A model generated the notes under the pieces. The model was not told where the DNA came from. It did not search any database and saw only the letters and a program-made list of their open reading frames with translations. A stretch of DNA of 30,943 nucleotides from the NCBI GenBank assembly GCA_003649445.1, contig QMRV01000025.1, forward strand, positions 1 to 30,943. Reading direction: 5' to 3'. Position numbers and translations under genes: made by a program. Shown in pieces: positions 16,431-23,543 of this stretch. Within the stretch, counting starts at the first letter, position 1. Every line of letters starts with the position of its first letter. The stretch is from Thermoprotei archaeon (lineage in GTDB: Archaea > Thermoproteota > Thermoprotei > Thermofilales > B15-G2).

Positions 16431-16901
16431 TCATTTAGCACTAGAAGGCTCATAGAGAACTACTAGCGAGTACTTATGTCTAGGAATAAGCGGGTAAAGC
16501 CAATTAAAATACTTCTCGTCCCTCAAATGAACATATATTACCTTGCAGCCAGCCTCAATACCAGCCTTATAGCAAGCAATACTCATAGTCTTTCTCCCAC
16601 CAGTAACATCAACTAAAACCTCTTCACCAGACTCCTTCTCTCTCAAAATACGCCCCTTAACAAGATTCACAGCTCTCTCAATATCTACTTCAGGAACCCT
16701 CAAGTGGTCAACAGAGTCTACACTAAGATCTTCTCCAATAATAGTTTTTACTAAAGAAAGCTTACTTTGAGGAATAGTCTCGCTAGTAACTACAACAACT
16801 TTACTTAAAGCAATACCCCTATCCAGTAAAATCCAGACAGTATTTACTGGAACAACTTCAGATAAACCGAGAACAGTAAACAACACCGCCACTTCAACCA
16901 C
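16431..16901 (-). CDS. Minimal CARF-domain protein, partner of the PIN protein
   Basis: About 156 aa, the size of a bare CARF domain. It begins with the CARF strand and loop VEVAVLFTVLGLSEVV and the next strand KVVVVTSE, and carries the second signature VDVTGGRKTMS near residues 97-107, where D-x-T-G-G-x-K is the ligand-loop motif of the CARF superfamily. It then ends with IYVHLRDEKYF and a last strand. It should therefore bind a cyclic oligoadenylate. Start: GTG at 16901, eight bases inside the end of the PIN gene (its TGA is 16896-16894), giving coupled translation; a TTG at 16925 is also in frame. There is no effector domain of its own, so it could be a sensor subunit for the PIN nuclease, a ring nuclease, or both. 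Confidence 0.82.
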   Translation of the reverse strand: MVEVAVLFTVLGLSEVVPVNTVWILLDRGIALSKVVVVTSETIPQSKLSLVKTIIGEDLSVDSVDHLRVPEVDIERAVNLVKGRILREKESGEEVLVDVTGGRKTMSIACYKAGIEAGCKVIYVHLRDEKYFNWLYPLIPRHKYSLVVLYEPSSAK

Positions 16902-17946
16902 CCAGCCTACACGAAATTTTCTCAAGAATCCTTAACTTCTCTTCAACTTTCACGGAAACATCTTCACTACACTCTACTTCAAGCTCATCAATATTCTTAC
17001 ACGGCTCTAAAACAAACTCTTCTCTACCTTCTTCACAGTCGACGACAATACTACAGCAGCCCGCAAAAAGAGTAAGCACGTAGACAAGCTCAACAAAATC
17101 ACAGAAATCTACTTTAAGTTCGCCGGGAACACTAGAAGGAACTTCAATTAACGCAGCTCTACCTAAACCATAGCTCAAAGCATAATTATATGTATGATTA
17201 TCCATAGTCAAGAAAAACATGAAACCATTATACTTTTTCTCGAAGTCAGCCAGTGACGCAACGATATACTTGTCTCCAGTACCGCAGGCCTCGGCTTTGT
17301 AGACACGGTACTTCTGCTTAAGGTAACTATACTCGCTAATAGCTAAAGAGGCCCTATAGGCATTACAAGTAGCCTTACCTTTCTTAAAAACTCTTTTTAC
17401 AGAACCCCAGTCGACAAACACTCTAGCATAGCAAGGCAGAGATTTAGCAAAGCGCTCAACCTCATTACCCTTATATTCTTTAGTAAACTTCTCCCTAATT
17501 TCTTCTAAAGACGCCTCTGAAACAACAATAGGCAAGTATTTAAGCCTATCACCTATACGTCTCTCCATGTACCTACTAACAATCCTATTATATAGAATAT
17601 TAGTATCGACACCGAGCAAAAGCTGTTTACCATACCCTAATGGATTCTCCCTCCTCTTCTCAATTTCGGAAACAAGCTCGTCCAAGACTTCACTTAAGCC
17701 GCAAAGCTCAAGTAAACCAGAAGCAAGAAAAGCGTCAACAACACTACGGTAACCAAGCCTACTATCTACTTTACTCAAAGCCCTTAAAACAGGATGACCA
17801 AGATTCCTTACAAAAAGCCTCTCCTCTAAAACATCGTAGACAAAGACTTCTACACCAAAAACTCTAACCGAGCAAATAGCTGCGCCAATAACATTAAAAA
17901 ATAAAGACAAGTACTCGCGCCTCACACGCACAATAAATAAACACAC
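16894..17946 (-). CDS. PIN-domain nuclease co-encoded with a CARF protein (350 aa)
   Basis: The PIN acidic set is visible: D114 in LLGVDTNILYN, E144 in VVSEASLEE, D225 in GTGDKYIVASL and D249 in LTMDNHTYN. That is a complete metal site for a Mg-dependent RNase. Residues 1-105 form an N-terminal region of helices and strands I do not recognise, and 275-350 a C-terminal region with many Cys and Glu residues (CCSIVVDCEEG). At 350 aa it is far longer than a VapC toxin (about 130 aa), and there is no antitoxin gene. The partner encoded immediately downstream in an overlapping frame is a CARF protein. GTG at 17946 has TTTAAGGGTTATA just upstream, which suits a leaderless start. A role as a cyclic-oligoadenylate-controlled RNase is inference. 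Confidence 0.82.
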   Translation of the reverse strand: MCLFIVRVRREYLSLFFNVIGAAICSVRVFGVEVFVYDVLEERLFVRNLGHPVLRALSKVDSRLGYRSVVDAFLASGLLELCGLSEVLDELVSEIEKRRENPLGYGKQLLLGVDTNILYNRIVSRYMERRIGDRLKYLPIVVSEASLEEIREKFTKEYKGNEVERFAKSLPCYARVFVDWGSVKRVFKKGKATCNAYRASLAISEYSYLKQKYRVYKAEACGTGDKYIVASLADFEKKYNGFMFFLTMDNHTYNYALSYGLGRAALIEVPSSVPGELKVDFCDFVELVYVLTLFAGCCSIVVDCEEGREEFVLEPCKNIDELEVECSEDVSVKVEEKLRILEKISCRLGG

Positions 17947-18008
17947 CAGAAAATATAACCCTTAAATCCCTAACAAAGATATTAAGGCTCCCACACACAT
18001 ATAACATA

Positions 18009-18527
18009 ATGGTTGAAAATAAGAAACTCTACTTAATAAACTTAAACAGAAAAGAATACATTGAGCTAACTTTTCTACCCAAAATAAGCTCACTTGCAGT
18101 ACTCTACTGGTTAATCGCAGATATCAAGGACGCAGAAGAGTATAAAACACCAGGTACATGGAAAAACAATAAAATAGTGATTCTAGCACAAGAAAATAAC
18201 ACACTACTAATCCAGTACACAGTATTCTATTCATCACAGAAAAAAGAAATAATTGTAGGAGACTACAGTGAAGAATACTGGCAGCTCCTCAAACATATTA
18301 AATACTACAAAAACATAACAAACCAGACTCTCAAAGAAATCAAAAAATACATTAAAAGAAAAGGCCTCCCACTAGATACGCTCAGCCCACTCAAAGTACC
18401 AGGCTTCCAGGACATAAACCTTTGGCCGGGAAAAGACAACAAATATTATGCTACAAGCGGAGTATTCATAAACCTAGAATACCTAGAGAAAATATTTCCT
18501 CCCAAAACGAGTAAGCAGCCCACTTAA
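18009..18527 (+). CDS. Hypothetical protein (172 aa), divergent from the PIN/CARF operon
   Basis: A soluble, Lys/Tyr-rich protein with no motif I recognise. It has an alpha/beta N-terminal half (LYLINLNRKEYIELTF) and a helical segment with LLKHIKYYKNITNQTLKEI. ATG at 18009 has GATATTAAGG about 25-30 bases upstream. It shares a 62-base intergenic region with the divergent PIN gene, so it could be part of that system. Its last residues (PPKTSKQPT) lie just before the truncated tnpB remnant, so the original C-terminus may have been altered. Codons are strongly A-ending. Confidence 0.65.
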   Translation: MVENKKLYLINLNRKEYIELTFLPKISSLAVLYWLIADIKDAEEYKTPGTWKNNKIVILAQENNTLLIQYTVFYSSQKKEIIVGDYSEEYWQLLKHIKYYKNITNQTLKEIKKYIKRKGLPLDTLSPLKVPGFQDINLWPGKDNKYYATSGVFINLEYLEKIFPPKTSKQPT

Positions 18528-18534
18528 ACACTAA

Positions 18535-19353
18535 ACCTCCAGAATCCCTACTTACCAGAATAAAGCATACATCCTCTATTCAAAGTTCAAGATAAAGCTA
18601 CTGCACCATAGGAGCTATATAGAGAAATTCAAAGGCAGGAAGTGGTACGAGGTAACCGTAAGTATCGACAAACATGGAAGAATATGGGTAAGTATACCGT
18701 TTAGATGGGAGTACAATCCATTCAAGCCTAAGAAAATAGTCTCACTTGACATAAACCTTAAGAAAATAGTAGTCTATAATGGCAGAAGTATTAGAAGAAT
18801 AGATACTAGGTTTACAGAAGCCTTGTATCTCAAGCACCTCGCCGAGAATATTCAGAAAAAACACAGATATGCGTGGAGGAGAAACGAAAAGTGGCTGAGC
18901 ATTATTAGAGCGCTCCATAGGAGGAGCAGGAATATAGTAGTTGACTTGTCTCGTAAATTCGCTAAATACATCGTGTTAAAAGCTAGGAAGACAAAAAGCG
19001 CTATAGTATTAGAAGACCTCGATAAGCTATGGTTTAGTGCTTCACAGAAATCCTCTAGCCTAGCAGACAAACTCTCAAGATTTGCCTATAGGAAGCTACA
19101 GCTAGCGATAGTAGCTAAAGCGATAGAGTATAACGTACCAATAGTCTTCGTGAATCCTAGAGGGACATCAACTATATGTCCTAGATGCGGAGCTAAGTTA
19201 ACTTATAACCACAGACTAGCGATTTGCAGAAACTGCGGCTTCGTAGCTGATAGAGACACAGTTGGAGCAATAAACATCTACTTTAAAGCAATAGAATATT
19301 TAGCCCCATGCCTCGGGTCATGGGGCATCCACTCGATGACGAATGAAACCTGA
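18535..19353 (+). pseudogene. tnpB: TnpB (IS200/IS605 OrfB) remnant lacking its N-terminus
   Basis: The frame is open from 18535, just after a stop, to 19353, about 272 codons, but the only usual start codon is TTG at 18823. The N-terminal 100 or so residues of a normal TnpB (about 370-420 aa) are missing. What remains is well kept: the first RuvC Asp in VSLDINLKK (codon 18748), the Glu in VLEDLDKLW (about 19012), the zinc ribbon CPRCGAKLTYNH...CRNCG, and the last Asp in ADRDTVGAINI. TnpB is an RNA-guided DNA nuclease that helps the element persist. No tnpA is nearby. Without the N-terminal RNA-binding part it should be dead as a guided nuclease; a shorter product from TTG 18823 would also lack the first Asp. 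Confidence 0.9.
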
Positions 19354-19378
19354 CTGAAGAGTGAGCTACCTAAAAATG
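19305..19378 (+). mobile_element. Right end of the tnpB element (hairpins)
   Basis: CCCCATG (about 19306) pairs with CATGGGG (about 19319) around CCTCGGGT, at the end of tnpB. Next CACTC (about 19330) pairs with GAGTG (about 19368) around GATGACGAATGAAACCTGAC. These stems match the solo right end at 15356-15495 in design and share GAATGAAACC. The element probably ends near 19375, where a truncated protease-like gene begins on the other strand. Confidence 0.6.
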
Positions 19379-19567
19379 AACCGATGACCAAACATATAAA
19401 GAGGCGAACCCTCATAACCACTATTCACTAACGCGACTACATCTAACTCTACTCCCTCCCTCTTTATCCTCAGCCTCACTCTCACAACCACGTCCCTTCA
19501 CCCTACCCACTATACGCCCAACACGAACCCTCTTACCATAAATACGTCCAACACGAACTACAATCAT
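19376..19567 (-). pseudogene. Truncated, frameshifted small protein resembling a retropepsin-like (clan AA) protease
   Basis: ATG at 19567 on the minus strand reads IVVRVGRIYGKRVRVGRIVG as a basic beta-rich start and then shifts frame after about 25 residues. The other frame continues as RIKREGVELDVVALVNSGYEG, where a hydrophobic strand, then N-S-G, resembles the D-S/T-G active-site loop of retropepsin-like proteins. It ends within the right end of the tnpB element. I read this as a small gene cut at its 3' end by the element and then frameshifted. The family call is tentative. Confidence 0.4.
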
Positions 19568-19646
19568 CCCACATATACCACTACACTAACACTATATAAA
19601 CCTTATAGACCCTACTAAAATACAACCAAGCCTCAACAAAACAATT

Positions 19647-19760
19647 TTTTCCATTCTCTATAAGAAATTACAAAATTATTGCGCCGAAATAGCAAGTAAA
19701 TATTTTCTTAAACAGTGGCACTTATCTTTCTATTCTCTTTTAGAGATTTTTAGATTAATT
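19647..19760 (-). CRISPR. Two decayed type B CRISPR repeats on the minus strand
   Basis: Read on the minus strand, 19760-19726 differs from the type B repeat mainly near its 5' end and keeps AAAAATCTCT and AGAGAATAGAAAG. 19681-19647 is more decayed but keeps CAATAATTTT, TAGAGAATGG and the spacing. The 44 bases between them equal the spacer length of the array at 21245. This is the residue of an array running opposite to the others, upstream of cas2. No leader copy is recognisable on its right side. Confidence 0.75.
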
Positions 19761-20019
19761 TTAGACTAAGATGTTATTTATGGACCTTGGTTCAATAGTT
19801 CGAGTATATTAATTGCTGTTAAGTATATTATTTTATAGTTTATTTTACTTGAGTTTTGCAAATAAAGTATTTAAATAGAATTTTAAAGTAATAGTGTGTA
19901 GATATATGTTTTCTACAGTCTCTATTTATTTGAAAACTTATTTCTCGTGAAATATTTTTGCTGTATTTAATGACTTGTTTTCGCTTAGATTTAATACTGG
20001 GTTTAAAATATAGTTTAGT
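19761..20019. other. Intergenic region before cas2
   Basis: T/G-rich, AT-rich DNA with no gene. GATTTAATA at about 19988-19996, some 25-30 bases before GTG 20020, is the likely TATA box of cas2-cas4. The A/C-rich stretch from 19568 to 19646 left of the decayed repeats also holds no gene. Confidence 0.5.
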
Positions 20020-20277
20020 GTGAGAGTTATTGTTGTGTTTGATGTTCCGGTAGGCTATGATTGGCTCCGCGACCGTTTAAGAGAAAAACTCAAAGACTTT
20101 GGAGGAACTTTTCTTCAGCGAAGTGTCTATGAAATTGACTGTGACTGGAAGACATTTAATAAACTTTATAAAGTAGTTGATAGCGTTTTAAGAAAAGGTG
20201 CTGGCCGAGTAGACTTTATTTTCCCTTGCGCCAAGTGCTACAAGAACATAAGAATTATAGGCGGTGAACTTGATTAG
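20020..20277 (+). CDS. cas2: CRISPR-associated endonuclease Cas2
   Basis: 85 aa, the normal length. It opens with the ferredoxin-like strand RVIVVFDVPVG carrying the conserved Asp (D8), followed by LRDRLREKLKDFG and the second strand FLQRSVYEID, and ends with a third set of strands (VDFIFPCAKCYKNIRIIGG). Cas2 forms the centre of the Cas1-Cas2 integrase that inserts new spacers at the leader-repeat junction. The GTG start at 20020 fits the TATA-like ATTTAATA upstream. The gene overlaps cas4 by 14 bases. Cas1, its obligate partner, is absent from the window, so it must be encoded elsewhere. The short CAKC motif is somewhat unusual and could bind metal. Confidence 0.95.
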   Translation: MRVIVVFDVPVGYDWLRDRLREKLKDFGGTFLQRSVYEIDCDWKTFNKLYKVVDSVLRKGAGRVDFIFPCAKCYKNIRIIGGELD

Positions 20278-20941
20278 AGGCTATTCTCTCCAACTAAAAT
20301 ACAGTTTTTTCACAGTCACAGTATCTGAAGTAGTCTCTTATCTCTACTGCCCGCGCAAACTACTCCTCATACGTACACTAGGCCTAAAAGACAAGCCGCT
20401 TGAAGAAACACTAGAGGGAGTACAGGCACACATCATATACGAGAAACTAACACTATTCTACATGAAAACAAAAGAGAGCAAAGACTACTGGAAACTAGTT
20501 AGCGAACTCGAAGAAAAAGAAAATTTCCCCGAAATAAGAAAACTAGCAGAATTCAGATACAGCAACCCCTTCACCTCAGCCCAAGTAGAAGTACCGGTCG
20601 AAATACAGGGAATAAAAGGAAGAATAGATATAATTGAAGACAAAACACCAATTGAAATAAAGTACAGAAATAAACTACTCGAAAGAGACGTAGTACAAGT
20701 AACATGGTATACACTACTAGCAGAAGCAGCCTTAAACAAAAACATAGACTACGCTTACATAGACCTCCTCAAAATCCCAAAAAGAATAAAAATACACATA
20801 GACAACGAAAAAAGAATAAAAGCACTAAAAACTAGAGAAAAATGCATAAAAACAATAATACAAAACAACTACACATTAAAAAGAAAAAACTGCAGAAAAT
20901 GCCCACTTCGGAAAGAATGCAAACTACTAAACCTAACCTAA
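20264..20941 (+). CDS. cas4: CRISPR-associated exonuclease Cas4
   Basis: 225 aa with all Cas4 hallmarks: the first Fe-S cysteine C29 in YLYCPRKLLL, the RecB-type nuclease site GRIDII (D122), PIEIKY (E131, K133), the Q-x3-Y motif VVQVTWYTLL (Q145, Y149), and three C-terminal Fe-S cysteines C210, C213 and C219 in NCRKCPLRKEC. Cas4 trims pre-spacers and selects the PAM side during adaptation. The GTG at 20264 lies inside the end of cas2, so translation is coupled. The gene is complete and predicted active. Base use changes sharply at the cas2/cas4 boundary: cas4 is extremely A/C-rich on its coding strand, cas2 is not. Confidence 0.95.
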   Translation: MNLIRGYSLQLKYSFFTVTVSEVVSYLYCPRKLLLIRTLGLKDKPLEETLEGVQAHIIYEKLTLFYMKTKESKDYWKLVSELEEKENFPEIRKLAEFRYSNPFTSAQVEVPVEIQGIKGRIDIIEDKTPIEIKYRNKLLERDVVQVTWYTLLAEAALNKNIDYAYIDLLKIPKRIKIHIDNEKRIKALKTREKCIKTIIQNNYTLKRKNCRKCPLRKECKLLNLT

Positions 20942-21066
20942 TAAACTAAAATACCCAAACAAACCTAAAAACATAAGCAAAAATAAAACATAAAAACAAT
21001 ACCACCAAAGAATTTTTACTATTCGAGTTTCCAAACAGCACCGTAAATAATCATTAGGCTGTAAAC

Positions 21067-21158
21067 AAAACTTATTTATTTTTATTTGAATATTATAGTT
21101 AAGTTTATATATTTGTTTTTTACTCCCTTATAAAGGGGTTTATAAATATTATATAGGT
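21067..21158 (+). promoter_or_regulatory. CRISPR leader, copy 1
   Basis: First of three related sequences (others start at 22818 and 30848). The 70 bases up to and including the 18-base TATA palindrome (21122-21139, ACTCCCTTATAAAGGGGT) align to the other copies without gaps. Downstream it diverges: about 100 bases separate the palindrome from the first readable repeat at 21245, against 23 bases in copy 2. The excess fits the loss of about one repeat-spacer unit. TTATAAA inside the palindrome would drive array transcription. Confidence 0.85.
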
Positions 21159-21244
21159 ATGAAATAGTGGGGGCGTTAGAAATATATTATGTTGAAGAGC
21201 TAGAATAACTGAAAAGAAAACAAACAACACTGTACCAAAACCCA

Positions 21245-21520
21245 CAATAATTTAAAAATCTCTTAAAGAGAATAGAAAGTAATATAGAGCTCAAAGTATA
21301 CTTAGAGCTTGAGAAAATCCTAGCAATAATTTAAAAATCTCTTAAAGAGAATAGAAAGAAAAATGTGCTATCGAATTTTATTTCTTCATTAAGAAACGGT
21401 ACCAATAATTTAAAAATCTCTAGAAAAGAACAAGAAAATTAGTAGTGCTCCCATTCTAACAGCGAAGCCTCTAAGCCCGTTCTTTCAGTGTTAATTTAAA
21501 TCTCTAAAGGAGAATAGAAG
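21245..21520 (+). CRISPR. Decaying CRISPR array, type B repeats (35 bases)
   Basis: Two identical repeats at 21245-21279 and 21324-21358 (begin CAATAATTTAAAAATC, centre CTCTTAAAGAG, end AATAGAAAG). A third at about 21403-21438 is altered in its second half, and a fourth at about 21490-21520 is shortened. The first two spacers are 44 bases each. The centre CTCTT-A-AAGAG can form a small hairpin. The decay rises away from the leader, as in old arrays. The last bases AATAGAAAG are shared with the type A repeat of the array at position 1, suggesting common 3' recognition of the crRNA tag. Confidence 0.92.
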
Positions 21521-21554
21521 AAAAGGCTGATAGAGTATAAAGTAGTGTGTTTTA

Positions 21555-21731
21555 TTACTGTTTTTTATTCTTTTTTGTTTTATTAGAGGATTCTTCTTCG
21601 TTTTCTTTTAGAAGTTCTCCTATGATTATGCTTTCTTGAACAGATAGTCCTGCGGTTAGGCCTGCTAGGAATCCTACTTTAAAGTCTCTTTTGTATTTTT
21701 TTGTCTGGCATAGGTGTCTCGTGTATATTTA
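21555..21731 (-). pseudogene. Small ORF remnant without start codon
   Basis: In the gap between the type B array and the antitoxin gene, the minus strand encodes about 58 residues including TRHLCQTKKYKRDFKVGFLAG and a Glu/Lys-rich end (KENEEESSNKTKKNKKQ). The frame is open from a TAA near 21733 but has no ATG, GTG or TTG. It looks like the C-terminal end of a gene whose start has been lost. The family is not recognised. The rest of this gap, to 21834, is G/T-rich DNA with no feature. Confidence 0.35.
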
Positions 21732-21855
21732 TTTACTTGGAAAGTATATTGTTGTCGTATATTGAGATAAATGTGGATTTAGTGGGGCTGAGTTTGTTTT
21801 GGTTTGATGTTGCATTAAGTTTATGAAGTAGTCTATGTTAGTGTATAGTAGGAGT

Positions 21856-22113
21856 ATGGCTAAGACTATAGTTATTGAGATTCCTGATGAAGTGCTTTTA
21901 GGTATGAAGATTCCTGAGAAAGATTTGGAGAAAGTTGTTAAAGTAGAGTTAGCTATATTATTTTATGAGAAAGGTTATTTGACTTTTGGTCAGGCTAGGA
22001 AATTATCTGGTTTATCGAAATGGGAGTTTATTGAGGAGCTGGCTAAGCGTGGAGTAAAAAGACATTATAGTGAGGAGGATTTGGAAGATGACTTACGGTT
22101 TAGTAGTGAGTAA
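21856..22113 (+). CDS. UPF0175-family antitoxin
   Basis: About 85 aa from the ATG at 21856 (AKTIVIEIPDEVLLGM); a TTG at 21835 would add seven residues. The sequence matches the UPF0175 layout: a short N-terminal strand, then LAILFYEKGYLTFGQARKLS with a helix-turn-helix (GLSKWEFIEELAKRG), then the acidic tail (YSEEDLEDDL) that contacts the toxin. UPF0175 proteins pair with DUF3368 PIN-like toxins, exactly as here: the toxin gene starts inside this gene's last 26 bases. The HTH should also repress its own promoter. It lies between two CRISPR leader copies. Confidence 0.85.
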   Translation: MAKTIVIEIPDEVLLGMKIPEKDLEKVVKVELAILFYEKGYLTFGQARKLSGLSKWEFIEELAKRGVKRHYSEEDLEDDLRFSSE

Positions 22114-22582
22114 TTCTTCTGTTTTAATACATTTAACTAAAATAAGTAGACTTGATTTACTTTATAAACTTTTTAAGCGAGTAGTTATTCCTTTAGCTGT
22201 TTATAGAGAATGTACAGTTGACGGGAAACCTGGATCTGAGTCTATAAAGAAAGCTTCGTGGATTAATGTCTTGAGTATTAAGAATACTGCTTTAAAGCAG
22301 AGTTTAATGTATTTTCTTGACGAAGGAGAATCTGAAGTAATTGTTCTTGCACTTGAAATAAATGCTGACCTCGTTCTACTAGATGAAAGTGAAGCTAGGA
22401 GAATAGCTAAAAATTTTGGTCTAAATGTTACTGGAACTATAGGCATTCTGCTCAAGGCTAAGAAGAAAGGCTATATAGAAAACTTATCTAAGGAATTAAA
22501 TAAGCTAAAAGCTTCAGGCTTCTGGATAGACAATAAACTTATTGAAAAAATTCTAAAGGAAACAAAAGAATCTTATAATTAA
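22088..22582 (+). CDS. DUF3368-family PIN-like toxin
   Basis: 164 aa from ATG 22088, which begins TYGLVVSNSSVLIHL, the standard DUF3368 N-terminus where N-S-S stands in place of the usual D-T-S of PIN domains. The rest follows the family: VIPLAVYREC with Glu, DEGESEVIVLALEINADLVL, LDESEARRIA with two acidic residues, and NVTGTIGILLKAKKKG near the end. Partner of the UPF0175 antitoxin upstream, overlapping it. PIN-type toxins cut RNA. The pair is intact, unlike the vapBC pair at 4216-4815. A longer start at 22070 is possible but would place unlikely residues before the family N-terminus. Confidence 0.88.
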   Translation: MTYGLVVSNSSVLIHLTKISRLDLLYKLFKRVVIPLAVYRECTVDGKPGSESIKKASWINVLSIKNTALKQSLMYFLDEGESEVIVLALEINADLVLLDESEARRIAKNFGLNVTGTIGILLKAKKKGYIENLSKELNKLKASGFWIDNKLIEKILKETKESYN

Positions 22583-22817
22583 TCAAAATAAATTAAGCAT
22601 AAAAACAACACATACAATAAGATAAATATATACAACCTCAATAACTGCATCTAGCTTCTTCATCTCAAGCAACTTTAGCTCCTCATTAACTTATTAATCA
22701 CTATTTACCTATATAAAACTAAAGTAATCAGTAAATAGCAAACAAATAATTAACTGAAACAAACTTTTACAAAAAACACAGTACTATCCCTCCTAAAATC
22801 ACATTAAAGTAAAAAAC
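22583..22817. other. Intergenic region before leader copy 2
   Basis: A/C-rich on the + strand, without a gene or repeat that I can see. It runs directly into the second leader copy and has the composition of the region before leader copy 1. Confidence 0.4.
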
Positions 22818-22913
22818 GAAACTTATTTATTTTTATTTGAATATTATAGTTAAGTTTATATATTTGTTTTTTACTCCCTTATAAAGGAGTTTAAAAATAT
22901 TTAACAGATATAA
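22818..22913 (+). promoter_or_regulatory. CRISPR leader, copy 2
   Basis: Almost identical to copy 1 over 90 bases and intact up to the first repeat. The TATA palindrome is at 22873-22890 (ACTCCCTTATAAAGGAGT), 23 bases before the repeat at 22914. With TATA at about 22879-22885, transcription should start close to the first repeat, as known for crenarchaeal arrays. The block before the palindrome contains TTATTTATTTTTATTTGAA. Confidence 0.9.
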
Positions 22914-23030
22914 CAATAATTTAAAAATCTCTTAAAGGGAATAGAAAGTTTTAAAATCTATGTTTAGATGTCTTGCTGCAAAGTTTCTTAATTTTCTTTA
23001 TTAAATTAAAATCTTTAAAGGGAGATTTAT
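22914..23030 (+). CRISPR. Mini CRISPR array: one repeat and a decayed second
   Basis: One near-perfect type B repeat at 22914-22948 (one base change, AAAGGGAATAG instead of AAAGAGAATAG) sits at the normal distance from leader copy 2. About 51 bases later, at 23000-23030, ATTAAATTAAAATCTTTAAA followed by GGGAGA is a heavily changed second repeat. So this locus carried at least one spacer and is now nearly empty. An intact leader with a single good repeat could still accept spacers if Cas1 is supplied. Confidence 0.85.
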
Positions 23031-23144
23031 ATGATTGCTTCGATTATCTTGTGTTTTAAGGTGTTTCAGTTAAAGGGTTTTGCTAGTTGTTTGAGAAAAG
23101 TTTAAATTTCTTTGTGTGAAGTTAGAGAGGAGTTTTAGTATACT

Positions 23145-23537
23145 ATGTGGAGGAGGGTGTGGAGTTTTGTTTTATTTTTGAGAGATAGTTTGGGGTGTTT
23201 TACGGGTTTGTTGAGAAAAATTTTTAGTGCTTTTTGGTTTAATTTGTTTAGGGTTTGTGTCAAGTTTATGGGTTTTGTTGAGGCTAGAGCTGTAGTGGAG
23301 GAGATTTTGCGTAGTGATTATGGACGTAGGTGCTTATTTTATGCTGGTTATGATTATTTTAGGGAAGTTCTTGTGGGGAAGGGTGCTAGGGTGGTGTATG
23401 TTGAGGAGAGTAATGGGGAGGATGATTATCCGAGCGAGTTTTGTGTTTTATTGTTTAGAGATAGGAGGGTGGAGTTGTTTTGGAAGTTTAAGGTAGTGGA
23501 GTTGACTGAGGTTTCTTGGATAAAGGTTTCTAGGTGA
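23145..23537 (+). CDS. Hypothetical protein (130 aa), first gene of an operon
   Basis: Not recognised. The N-terminal 45 residues are basic and hydrophobic (WSFVLFLRDSLGCF, LLRKIFSAFWFNLF) and may form an amphipathic or membrane-bound helix pair. The C-terminal part is alpha/beta (VVEEILRSDYGRRCLFYAGY, then VVYVEESNGEDDYP, then FCVLLFRDRRVELFW). ATG at 23145 follows GAGAGGAG, a good ribosome binding site, and TTTAAATTT about 40 bases upstream. The gene is extremely G/T-rich on the coding strand. It sits directly after the mini CRISPR array and six bases before the next gene. The two belong together, but their function is unknown. Confidence 0.65.
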   Translation: MWRRVWSFVLFLRDSLGCFTGLLRKIFSAFWFNLFRVCVKFMGFVEARAVVEEILRSDYGRRCLFYAGYDYFREVLVGKGARVVYVEESNGEDDYPSEFCVLLFRDRRVELFWKFKVVELTEVSWIKVSR

Positions 23538-23543
23538 TCTAGA

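Noticed and set aside
16901..16925. TTG 16925 as the start of the CARF protein
   Set aside because: Possible, but GTG 16901 gives the usual CARF N-terminus and the common short overlap with the upstream stop.
19726..20019. A fourth leader copy right of the minus-strand repeats
   Set aside because: I looked for the palindrome and the TTATTTATTTTTATTTG block on the minus strand and found no convincing match.
21067..22913. Composition switches as true replication origins
   Set aside because: Three switches within a few kilobases are too close for separate origins and no Cdc6/Orc1 gene or origin-recognition boxes were seen; only the polarity resembles an origin.
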